The notes under the pieces were generated by a model. That model saw nothing but the letters and a program-made list of their open reading frames with translations, was not told where the DNA came from and searched no databases. From contig JAPDOI010000145.1 of assembly GCA_029168955.1 (NCBI GenBank), positions 992,001-1,056,000 of the forward strand: a DNA stretch of 64,000 bases, in the 5' to 3' direction. This DNA comes from Aplectana chamaeleonis (Eukaryota; Nematoda; Chromadorea; Rhabditida; Cosmocercidae). Position numbers and translations under genes: made by a program. Below, one piece after another: positions 1-9,622 of the stretch (the stretch's first letter is position 1; each line of letters opens with the position of its first letter).

Positions 1-1182
1 GGACCCTCCGGGGTAGGAGACACCCTAAAAAATTCTTCTGAGAGTTGTGTAAGATGGATAGGGTAACATTACTGTACGTTGGGTATTCCCTATGGACCTC
101 CCGGTAGAGCTGAAAATGGGAAAAGCAAGAAAAATTAGTGGGCGCATTCACTCCAGGCGGCCACCATGGCTGTGCTATTGGTTTTTCAGAAGCGAAAATC
201 GGCTGACTACTACATCTTACACACATCTACCTCAATCTGCTTTATTTGGATCAGTATTTTAAAAAAATTTCGAATGTTTTCACCATATGCTAAACTCACT
301 CATTCACCCGCAAACTCCGCAGAATCGGAAAAAAATTCTGCGCGATCGAGCCAACCTCGGTAGTTTTCGATAAAAATTTTGCAGATGTATTAGGCAACCG
401 ATTGTCGCCTTCTGAAAATGAAAACTGCGGCCATGATGACAATTTTTATAAAAAGAATTAATCGCTTAGCTCATTACGGTAGCAATGCTTTCTCTACGAT
501 GATTCGCTAAGGACTTTTATGTGGTCAAAAAAGGTCCTTTCGTTTTCTCGAGCAAAGTAATACAAAGTTAGAAGATGCTCACATTTAAATATTTCTCAAT
601 GAACCCGAGATGCTAATACAAGAGGGTGAGAATAAATTTTTTTTGAATAAAGTGAAGAAATTCTCGTATACTGGAGGGATTCACGCGATAGAAATTATAA
701 AACAATACGATCGGAAAAGGCACGGTAAAATGTGAATGAGAAACCTCATGAATGAAAAATCGAATGAATGTCGAATCGAACCCGCAACCCTTGCATTCCT
801 TCGCCCTTTCGTATTCCGCGGCGTTATCCTCTCGGCCATCCCTGCTCGCTGGCAGTGGCAACTTCAATCAAGTGATCGGAGGAATGGAATGTACAGTGAA
901 CTCGGAAACAGCTTATATCTCACGAATGGTCCAGAATCAAACCGCCAAACCTTATATAGGGCACTTCTATTGAAATTAAATATGTTCCGCTCACATGAAC
1001 TCACTCCAGCTGCTCCGATTACGAAGTTGCCGGAAGTATCGAGTGGGTCTTTCTTTTTTTTGGAATATCGGAAGGCCCATAGTGAAAACCCAACAAACAA
1101 TAAAGTCACTTTATCCTTCCCCCCCCAAAAAAAAAACTCTCTAAAGAATTGTTTTCAAGACGTCTCCTACCCCGGAGGGTCC
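1..1182. mobile_element. DNA element with 21-bp perfect terminal inverted repeats
   Basis: Bases 1-21 and 1162-1182 are exact reverse complements, beginning GGACCCTCCGGGG. Imperfect matching continues a further 20 bp inward. No transposase ORF is visible inside, so this is a non-autonomous element or a decayed copy. The left end coincides with the window edge, so a target duplication cannot be tested. A tRNA-like segment lies inside at about 770-846. Confidence 0.6.
770..846 (-). other. tRNA-like segment with pol III A and B boxes
   Basis: On the minus strand TGGCCGAGAGG (828-838) matches the A-box consensus and GGTTCGATTC (773-782) matches the B box. The T stem, anticodon arm and acceptor stem do not pair properly, so I do not call a functional tRNA. 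It is more likely a tRNA-derived fragment carried by the surrounding TIR element. Confidence 0.3.
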
Positions 1183-2438
1183 TCCCTTGTCAGTTCTGAC
1201 TTTTATTGTGCGTTGAAGAAGGCTGTGGTTCGGAACAGCATCAAGGATTGTAGGCACATTCCCAATTTTATTGCATGAAATGCTTTCAGACACAAGACAC
1301 ACGACGCTATTTCGATCTCGTCAGGTGCCTACAGTTTTGCAAACAAGAAAATCGACTGATACGAGAACTCAATGTAGATAGCTCTGGTAGTGGACGTTAA
1401 ATAGCTTTATGAAATTTTAAAATCTCGAGGGTGATGGTAAAGGCTGAAGGGCGCTACGGTATTTGGCCCACACTTGCCGCAGATTCGATCCCGCCGAAAT
1501 ACAACTTTTTGCAAAGTATGAGTCACACGAGTAGGATAACAGAGTTTAACGTGGCCGATTTGCCCTGCATGCAGACTTAAACCGTCTATAATGTACGCAG
1601 AAGAGCGCTACAATACGTGGGTAAATGTCGAAAAAACGTTCCAGTTCTTGAAAAAGCTGATTTGCTTTACAAAAGATGCAAAAACTCAAGTAGTAAATGA
1701 GTTATCTGGAAAATCCTGGTTTTCAAAAATCAAAAATTTTTTATTATGCTGCGCTAGTGAAAGAACTCCTTTTCGGTTCGCTTATTTTGGTTACGGGGCA
1801 ACTCACAAGTGGACACGGCTGTCCACTCAGTCTCTGGCCGCAGCGAGACGAGCAGGGCATTCCGCCGTCCGGCCATCAATACGATGGCTTTGAGGGCATG
1901 GTGGAGGTACGCCTGCTCTGTCCGTGCGCTGTTGCACAGAGATCTCGCTGGTAGTCTTCTCAAAGGATTTGGAACCTCAGTCTATGTTTTACTTCGCTGT
2001 ATAGCATCGATTACAGATCTAAAGGTTTCCAGTCGCAAAAACGATGGAACCTATGAAAGAGGAAAAACATGCGTTTCTGAGTACAATTCACGAAACAAAA
2101 ACAAAGAAGGTAGACATCTACACATGAGCTTATTTCTATATGTTCCAGCTTCTTGAATTCATCAATTTTGCTGCTGATTCTTCAACAGTGAAAAAATACT
2201 GAATTTTTTTGTTTAGCAGGCCAAAACTTCAACCCTTGAACTCTTTTTTCTTCTAATATAATTTTTGAGGTGGATCATATGTTGACGCAATAATTTTCAA
2301 ATAATATTTCGCCTATATATTAAGTGAAAAAGAGTGAATTTCCCTTTTCGCCATCCGCCAGGAAATTCATGAAACCATATATCAGAAAGCGTCGTTTAAA
2401 AGTTCTTATAATAAAATTTTCAACGAGTAATTGTTTAT
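1183..2438. other. No supportable gene
   Basis: Short overlapping ORFs occur on both strands with no recognisable domain, no consistent splice signals and no clear repeat structure. I see nothing I can annotate here. Confidence 0.5.
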
Positions 2439-2713
2439 ATACTCTGTTTATCTTGAATTGCACAAAACACGGTCCGCCAATAGTCCTCTAATTGACCCGC
2501 TAGTACCGTAGTGTACGTCCACAACGCGTTCTCGGCAGACCCGGGCAGCATGGTGGGTGGCCGAGTGACGGCATTGACGAATCGATTGCTCTGCACACCG
2601 GGTGCACACCCGGGACTGCCGAGAACGCGTCGTGGACGTACACTACGGTACTAGCGGGCCAATTAGAAGACCATTGGCGGGCCGTTTTGTGCATTTCAAG
2701 ATAAACAGAGTAT
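2439..2713. mobile_element. Foldback MITE, about 275 bp
   Basis: The ends ACTCTGTTTATCTTGAA and their reverse complement flank two arms that match over roughly 100 bp each, for example ACGCGTTCTCGGCAG on the left and CTGCCGAGAACGCGT on the right. The central loop is about 70 bp. TA dinucleotides border both ends, as expected of a TA-targeting element, but TA is too common to prove it. There is no coding capacity. Confidence 0.75.
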
Positions 2714-3590
2714 AAAATTTTTTACACAAGGTGCTGAGTTGATCGCAAAACGCTTGGCTCCGGGCGAGATTGAACCAGCATATTCCCTTTCCGGGGGAGC
2801 GCCTTATCGCACTGCACCACCGAAGCCCCAGCGCCGCTCTCACTCAACTGCTCGGTAAATCTTCACCGAAGCAATCATCCTTTCACCCGCATAACGGGAT
2901 GAAACAGGAATACCGTCAGAGACTATTTAACAGTCGTAGACCTGTCAAGATGATGCCCTAGTTAAGTCTTACACGATTTTCGGTTGTTTTTTGCCGTAAC
3001 TGCAGTTCAACGTCGCAGTGCACGTTATGGTATGTTTACACAAGGTGCTGAGTTGATCGCAAAACGCTTGGCTCCGGGCGAGATTGAACCAGCATATTCC
3101 CTTTCCGGGGGGAGCCCCTTACCGCACTGCACCCCCGAAGCCCCAGCGCCGCTCTCACTCAACTGCTCGGTAAATCTTCACCGAAGCAATCATCCTTTCA
3201 CCCGCATAACGGGATGAAACAGGAATACCGTCAGAGACTATCTAACAGTCGTAGACCTGTCAAGATGATGCCCTAGTTAAGTCTTACACGATTTTCGGTT
3301 GTTTTTTGCCGTAACTGCAGTTCAACGTCGCAGTGCACGTTATGGTATGTTTACACAAGGTGCTGAGTTGATCGCAAAACGCTTGGCTCCGGGCGAGATT
3401 GAACCAGACAGCGGTACACGAGAGGTGCAGTGCGATAAGGCGCTCCCCCGGAAAGGGAATATGCTGGTTCAATCTCGCCCGGAGCCAAGCATTTTGCGAT
3501 CAGCTCAGCACCTTGTGTAAACATACCATAACGTGCACTGCGACGTTGAACTGCAGCTACGGCAAAAAACAACCGAAAATCGTGTAAGAG
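2714..3590. repeat. Tandem then inverted block of tRNA-like units, period about 315 bp
   Basis: A unit beginning near TTTACACAAGGTGCTGAG recurs at about 2722, 3039 and 3353 (period 315-317 bp). The third unit is cut short and runs into an inverted copy, so 3288-3405 and 3463-3582 form a large hairpin. Each unit holds a tRNA-like core: on the strand reading GGCTTCG...CGGAGCC the two ends pair as an acceptor stem, and GGTTCAATC sits where a T loop would be. The anticodon arm is poor (C instead of T before the GGA triplet), so these look like tRNA-derived repeat units, not working tRNA genes. Confidence 0.7.
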
Positions 3591-4172
3591 TATAGCATTG
3601 TCTTATGAATACCATTATCAACCTGAATCAATTCAGTCCCAATCAATTAGGCTTAGAGTGTGTATCTTAGCCGATGTGCTTAGTTTTATTCAATATTTCT
3701 TCGTTTCTCTAAGTTCTCGTAAAAAAATCGTTTTTATTGTTTGTTTGTTAATTTTTCATGAATTACGCATGCATTTTCAATGCATTTTACGTAGACTGAA
3801 TCTTTTCACGTGATTGAAAACAAGCTTAACAGTTTAGCTTTCAGTGTTACACTTTATTACTCGAAGGAATTAAGCCAGTTACGGCACACAATTCGACTAC
3901 ATGAGTTCTTGCAACCCTAAACACTTTAAAGGTGGTCGCCAAATATACACCTTACGCTAGTTCGAGAGCTGTAACCAAATTCTCATCTAGATATGTTAGT
4001 GTGCTTCGTTTTTTTTCGCACGGGCTGGGCGCAGGACTGGGCGCAGGACGAGAGGGATGCGGCGAGGAGAGTGCACGACGACCGTGGGAAAAATGCCAAG
4101 CCACGCATGCTCACTTGTGAGTTCTCCTTAGACCGTTTATTTCAGGAATTCGAATAGTGCCAATTTTTTCAG
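3591..4172. other. No supportable gene; short GC-rich patch
   Basis: AT-rich DNA with a short internal repeat (GGGCGCAGGACTGGGCGCAGGAC near 4030-4050, two units of an 11-bp motif). No domain or reliable splice structure is visible. Confidence 0.4.
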
Positions 4173-4410
4173 CCAAACAGGATTGAACATATATCCTCAG
4201 AGCAGAACAATGGCCTCAAAAACTGCGAAAGATGTGAAGGAAACGCTAAAATCAAGTAAGGGACAATGGCCGAGAAGTGTTCAGTATGCCATGGAACAAC
4301 TGGAAATGTCCGAATTTCGTTGTTTTCGGGATGACGCTAATAACCGCGAGCTCCTTGCCGATCAAATGAAGCGCAGTCATAAACAACCAATCGTTCGCAT
4401 GATTGACTAA
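4173..4410 (+). CDS. Candidate terminal exon of an unrecognised protein
   Basis: A strong nematode-type acceptor (TTTTTTCAG, ending 4172) is followed by an open frame to TAA at 4408-4410. Its first Met is at 4183 and a second, better-placed Met at about 4210 starts MASKTAKDVKETLKSS. The product would be 65-79 residues, hydrophilic, with Trp and Cys spread through it (KGQWPRSVQYAMEQLEM). I recognise no family. No upstream exon was found, so this could be a chance ORF after a chance acceptor. Confidence 0.3.
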
Positions 4411-4478
4411 AAGAGGAAAACATTTCATTCGACTCTCGAAAATTTGAAAACCCTATGTCAAAAGCAAAAACTTGAAGA

Positions 4479-4848
4479 CAGGGTTGAGCAGCGTTGTGAC
4501 TGGTCACAACGGGGGGTCGTTAAATTTTTGGAAATTTTGGGGAGGGTCGTTGAATTTTTGGAAAAATAGGATTTTTTCAAATCACATGGTAAGGTAAAAT
4601 GAGGTAGGAATAGTCAGTCGCGTGCGAGGTGTATGCATTTTCAACAGTATCAAAGCAGATTATATACAGAGAAGCTGTTTAGAAAATTGACACTTTTTTG
4701 ACAAAATCGACAATTGGACACTAAATAAACCTTTGGAAATTTTTGGTCCCAGGGGGTCGTAAAATTTCGGGAATTTTCTTATGAAAAAGAAGAGAATGGG
4801 TGGGTCGTAGCCGCGACAAAAATCGCCACAACGGCCTGCTCAACCCTG
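4479..4848. mobile_element. hAT-type MITE with 8-bp target duplication
   Basis: The element begins CAGGGTTGAGCAG and ends with its exact reverse complement; similarity continues through GTTGTG. It is flanked on both sides by CTTGAAGA (4471-4478 and 4849-4856), an 8-bp target site duplication. CAGG-type ends and 8-bp duplications are diagnostic of the hAT superfamily. The 370-bp interior is non-coding and contains repeats of GGGTCGTNAAATTTTTGG. Confidence 0.85.
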
Positions 4849-5044
4849 CTTGAAGACTCGGGAAGATGTCTGCTTAGCCAGAATGACTACTAGTGTGCCC
4901 GGCAGAGCTCATCTAGCGCAGTCGACATCATGAATATCTAATGAAATAGGCTGGTCACAAGCTGTGCTTAGGAACATCGTTATGGATGTTTCAATGGGAA
5001 TCCTATGACGATGGCCTGGCACGGCAGCAGCACTCGATGCTCCA

Positions 5045-5524
5045 AGGCAGTGTTCACGATGATTTTCGTCCCCGTGTTTTTCACATAAAACAATGCGTTG
5101 GCCTCCAAGTGTTACCAAAATTACGAAGAAATGGCGAGAAACGCATCAAAACGTCGTATTTCAGAGACATTATTCTGTAACATGGACTAGTTTCCCGGTT
5201 GGATGAACAAGTTCATGGTGGCTGTCACCGGTGGAAAATTGGGTCAATCGAAAATAGAAGAATATTTTATGCAAAGCAGGATTAGTCAGAGTCCTAAGGA
5301 AAGAGCGGAGCGATACAGAGTAGAGAATCGCAAAGGACGGATCCACTAAAGATTCCATTGCCACAACAAACACTTCCTGTGATACTCAAGAGGCGGGGTG
5401 ATACTTAAGGATTCCGTGTAGTTCTGGTGCGTCTTTCTCAATTTCTACGTCATTATAGTTCTACCCGCGGGCCACTTAATATGGCAAACAATCTCAAAAT
5501 TGAAGATTATGGTGAACACTGCCT
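5045..5524. mobile_element. TTAA-type MITE, family 1, full-length copy A
   Basis: The ends read AGGCAGTGTTCACGATGATT and the complement of AGGCAGTGTTCACCATAATC. It is 480 bp with no coding capacity. Other members lie at 23296-24483, 24999-25270 (truncated), 29568-30050 and 48073-54208 (split by insertions). Two of those are bordered by TTAA on both sides; here the flanks are TCCA and TAGA, so the site has decayed. Confidence 0.8.
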
Positions 5525-6346
5525 TAGAGGGGAGAATGCTCGGAAAAGTGCTCTAGAGAGCACCCTGGGGACATGCTGTGGAGAACAGAGTGGAAGGCGA
5601 TGGCAAAATATTGAGAGAAACATAGTTAGATCGATTTGAGAACAACTTCTGACATATGTTTGTTTCTGTCGTAAGCTGCATACATGGCTCAATAAACAAA
5701 TCCAAGACCTCAACAGCCGAAAATTGACTAATTTTGCATAAAAGGTGCGCATTAGCAAAGGCGAAACAAAAAATAATAGTGAAAGAGGACAGAATCTCAC
5801 TGGATTTGAAGGAGTTAAGAAAACTTTACTTGATACTGCGCAAGAACTGCCTAAATAAAAATATAATTTCGCGTACTACGATGATGTTTTCATATTCCCT
5901 AAGCTCAACCTTTCGCTTTCACGCAAAGTTTCACCGGAATTATTCTATCTTAGAGCTCCCTAATTGCTCCAAAACTCTGAAATACGTCAAAGAGGCAGAC
6001 AAGAGGAAAAATCCATCGTTCAGCTTCAACTTTGCACACATCCTTTGTGGTGTACGCTTCTTCAGAGATCGTAATCATTTTTGTAACTTTTCTAAAGTAC
6101 GAATGATAGTTCACTAAGCACATCTCGCGGTGGGCGTTTCGTTAAGCGTTTTCGCAGTTACTCCGATTCCTAGGTTTTTTACAGAAAAATCCTGAGAAAA
6201 TCTGCTTCCAACGCTCTCATGCACATTCGGAGAACAAACAATTTGTTCCAAGCAGCTAATCTGGCACGACTTTGAGAATACAGAGATTGTCTCCGAATCA
6301 ATACGTATGTGACCTTCTCCACTCATCTGGAATTATTTCGCTTCAG
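5525..6346. other. No supportable gene
   Basis: A 127-residue plus-strand ORF (5734-6117) has no recognisable domain. A good acceptor (TTTTTTACAG near 6190) and a good donor (CAATAC then GTATGTGAC near 6304) bracket a segment, but no single frame is open across it. Confidence 0.35.
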
Positions 6347-6437
6347 ACAAATAATGCTCGGTTTACAATTTGGCTGAAATTAGCTGCCGGCAACCATAAT
6401 GGAAAGTTTTACAAGTCTCCACGGAGAGGAGAGCAAG
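6347..6437 (+). CDS. Candidate internal exon, unrecognised
   Basis: The segment follows CGCTTCAG and ends at CAAG before GTTTTT. It is open for 30 codons in one frame only and reads as plausible protein (ARFTIWLKLAAGNHNGK, then FYKSPRRGEQ). I could not link it in phase with the upstream segment or with the exons from 7370. Function unknown. Confidence 0.25.
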
Positions 6438-7369
6438 GTTTTTATATCCGATAACAACGCAACGCCCATAGGCAAAATCCTGACAAACAAAATAATGACG
6501 ATCTCCTGTGAAAAACTTCACTCAATAAAATGATACCAAAACCTTGAAAGAAGGTTTAAGCAGCCCAAACTGCTTTCTATGAAAATATAATAGAGATAGT
6601 ATTCAGACTGATGGCTGCCGCTTCGAGCTACTGAGATAAAGCAGAGCCCGTAAGACGTTGGTTTTGGCGTCGAAATTCCTCGGGGAAATGGAGCCATCGC
6701 CCAAACAACACAATACGCTCTTTTGGAGATTGGTCAGCAGCCGTGTAAACGCCGCCATTGAGATACCAGGTTTAATCAAAACCCCCCAACCCCAGGCGAA
6801 TCAACAAGGTTGAGAAGTTTGAGACCAGATTCTAGGCAGAGATCAAGAATTGAACCAATCCAATACGTGGGGAGAGTCGATAACATTTCCTTGTGTCAGA
6901 ATCGAAGAGAGGGACGTTCTCTTGTCATTCCCTCAATCAACTAATGATGAGCAGAATGGCCAGATTTTCTTCGCAGAGCTGTCTGCCAACGGCTGAACAT
7001 CTAATGATTCGCAGAACATTGATAACCAACCTTCTTTTCTGAGGCAGGGAGCAATCGAAACTGTTGTGCACAAAATTTCAAGAAATCTTCTGGATTCCCG
7101 CTGAACATGCCTTGAAGAGATTCCTCGTTGTTTTCCATCCACACGGAATAAGCTGTCCTATAAGGTTGATATATTATAATCACAGCAACGTTAGATATGT
7201 TTTCCTCTTCTATCATCCAAGTTCTCACAGAAAAAAATCTCTGGCAACAGTCAGATAATCGTCAGTTTTGTGGTGTTTTTATTCCGTCACCTTTTTCAGT
7301 TCAATAAGCCGATGCTAAAGAGTTGATTGAATGGACAAAGACGAACCTTGCATTTTCTTTCCCTTTCAG
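6438..7369. other. No supportable gene
   Basis: Only short ORFs on both strands. It may be intronic to the candidate plus-strand gene that follows, but nothing in it can be annotated. Confidence 0.35.
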
Positions 7370-7443
7370 AGATGATCCGAATGACAATTTCTGCTGCTTC
7401 GGTGGTGCCGACTGCTTAGATGGTTGCTATAAAAAAAGAGCAA
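7370..7443 (+). CDS. Candidate exon 1 of an unrecognised plus-strand gene
   Basis: The acceptor TTTCCCTTTCAG precedes 24 open codons in only one of three frames, and GTACAT follows as donor. The peptide is Cys-rich (DNFCCFGGADCLDGCYKK). It leaves phase 1, which is what the next exon requires. Short Cys-rich stretches like this occur in extracellular modules, but I cannot name one. Confidence 0.4.
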
Positions 7444-7551
7444 GTACATGAGGTATAAATTGCGATAAAAGTTCCTGGACAGCGTAGCCCCTGAGGATAC
7501 AGGGAACACATGCTACGACATTTATGCCGGCCCTTTTGTTAACCCTTTCAG

Positions 7552-7733
7552 GTTCCCTTTCCAATGATAATTCAGACATTTGGAAGCATTCAGCGCCTAA
7601 TACCGCTTTTTCCAATGTGTTCAATGTTCGGTCGCAACAGCGGTTGTCCGCCACTGCAGACCATATGCAATTGCCCTCTAATGTGGACACCGCGATCCCA
7701 CTACAAAATTTCACAATTCTACATGGCAAAAAC
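7552..7733 (+). CDS. Candidate exon 2 of an unrecognised plus-strand gene
   Basis: The exon follows AACCCTTTCAG and needs one base from the exon before, matching exon 1. It encodes a Ser/Asn-rich stretch (SLSNDNSDIWKHSAPNTAF) and ends at GGCAAAAAC before GTTGGG, phase 0. The opposite strand is also open for about 100 codons, which lowers confidence. No domain is recognised. Confidence 0.4.
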
Positions 7734-7780
7734 GTTGGGAAACATCTAAAAGGAAATCATCCATACTGTGTGGATTTTAG

Positions 7781-7981
7781 GCATCTTGCACTTTAGTCAA
7801 GTCAAGCAACAATAAATCCAGGTATGAACCAATTGAAAGACTGGCAGAAATCCAAAATCGGGAAAACGAGGTTGGCGACCGAGAAAAAGGAGGGGAATGG
7901 CAAAAATCAGCTGTTTTTGCCAGTACTGGATATTTGGATCAAATGAGCGGCAAATGTCGCGAAACGCTTCCTTGGCCATGA
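7781..7981 (+). CDS. Candidate exon 3 (terminal) of an unrecognised plus-strand gene
   Basis: It follows TGGATTTTAG after a 47-bp intron and stays open in phase 0 for 66 codons to TGA at 7979-7981. The product is charged and helix-prone (SRYEPIERLAEIQNRENEVG), typical of real coding sequence. Together with the two previous exons it gives about 150 residues with consistent phases. The first exon is not identified and no family is recognised. A donor inside this exon could instead join it to the segment at 8675. Confidence 0.45.
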   Translation, partial: ASCTLVKSSNNKSRYEPIERLAEIQNRENEVGDREKGGEWQKSAVFASTGYLDQMSGKCRETLPWP

Positions 7982-8674
7982 TATCCTATGCTATACTTGG
8001 CCGTAGATGTCTAAAGAGGCCGTAGCGTGTCCAAGAACATTGTACCCTTGTAAAGGGCAAAGCTTCACTGTTATTAGCCAACCTCTTCTTCTCTCGCACG
8101 CTTCCTGTCTGTCGAGGAGGAGCTTTCAGCAGCGAATATAGAGGTGTTCAAAGTTGACGATGGCGAACGCTGAAGAAACACGTTAGTAGGAAACTATTGT
8201 GATAAGCTCTAAAATGTGAAGCTTTTCCAAACGTTACTTTACGGCTCGTTAATGGTACATAGGAAAGAAAAGTCATAATTTTGATACTAATTGTGACGTA
8301 TACCGAGCAAGCTCTGCAAACTTCCAATGGAGTGGAAAAATATTTGGAAAATGTCATCTACCGATTAACTATTGGGAGCACGTATACGAAGAAATTCGAA
8401 TTTTACAGATTTTCAAGATGGAAAATGTTCTGATTCAAATTCAAAAAATTTCAATGATGTGCGAAAACGCACCAGACTTCGTTTTGAATCGGCCACGCGC
8501 GCGACCCCTTTTCGAAATCTCAGTTCAGAGTATACGTAAGAATTAGAGTAAATTACATTAAAAAGAGCGCAAAAAGTTGATACTACCAATCAAAAATTGT
8601 GTGTAACGGTTTACTGGTTTACGAGTAAGAAGTGAAGAACCGCACGTTTCTGTTGCTAATCTCCTTTTTTTCAG
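7982..8674. other. No supportable gene; possible intron
   Basis: No ORF of note. It would be intronic if the exon at 8675-8784 belongs to the same gene as 7370-7981. Confidence 0.35.
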
Positions 8675-8784
8675 ACGGCGTACAAGATCTTGTTGGTACA
8701 CTTAAAACTGAGCTGAGGATCTCATTTTTGGACAGGAGGCTGGAAATAGATGCAGGTCGCTCCTATTGCAATTTGACTAGATAA
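8675..8784 (+). CDS. Candidate terminal exon, unrecognised
   Basis: A very strong acceptor (CTTTTTTTCAG) is followed by 35 open codons and TAA at 8782-8784. The peptide (VQDLVGTLKTELRISFLDRR) is amphipathic and protein-like. It needs a phase-1 upstream exon; a weak donor inside the 7781 exon would fit. Function unknown. Confidence 0.3.
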
Positions 8785-9622
8785 CTTAACTGTGAAAGGT
8801 ACCTAAAAATCGTGGGTTTACTTCTCAGGCAGAAAATGGTCACTCAACCGGTCACTTTTTGGGTGCAATTCAGTGCAAATCATAGTGACCGGTTGTGTCC
8901 CCGACAAGTTTTGGGGGCGGAGCTCGGTTTTCACCACCCGGTCAGCCTAATCGAGATTCGAAACGCAGTTCCTTATGACCCGGGCAACCTCTAGCCATGG
9001 CACATTGAATCCTCAATCAAACCCGCGCCGTATACGGTGCACAATCTTGCGTAGAGGAACTGCGCCGCCGGCTGGAGTGATCAAGTGGACTTGCACTCGC
9101 TCAAGGCCTTGGATCATGAAAGCGAGGGGTTCCCATGGCAATCAATAGAGTAGGAAGACACGCTGGATCTCTAGCCATAGCTCAATTTTTGTGAGAGGGC
9201 CCACACTCTTGCCGGTTGATAAACCCGAATTAGACTCTAGGTAACCGATAGAGCGCATCCAAGTGGCGGAGGGGTCAGAACCGGGCGCGTTGACACGTCA
9301 TCACTGATCTGAGCACCCTCGCACCTCGGCGTCACTGGCCCCCGCTTCTATGCTATTTGTGAGTGACTATGACGTTGCCCAGTTGGGTTCCCATTTCTGC
9401 CTGAGTTACTAAATTAGCCATGGAGTACGAAAACTACTTGGGCATGCTACGACTGTAGAGAACTGTTATGTGGGTGGATCTGCAGCCAATCAACACAGGT
9501 CATCGGAGGTAAGTACTGATCTTGTCAGAATTCTTACTCATGACACGTCATCGATCGGTAATCAATATTATCGATGTCCGCGCTGTTTGCGCAAAATGCA
9601 GCGAGGAGTGGTGACAGCAGAC
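8785..9622. other. No supportable gene
   Basis: A small inverted repeat around CAACCGGTCACT and AGTGACCGGTTG (8847-8897) is the only structure I see. Confidence 0.35.

Noticed and set aside
770..846. Functional tRNA gene
   Set aside because: A and B boxes fit, but acceptor, anticodon and T stems do not pair.
736..1278. 180-codon plus-strand ORF near the left edge
   Set aside because: It runs through the tRNA-like segment and out across the right TIR of the element; no domain.
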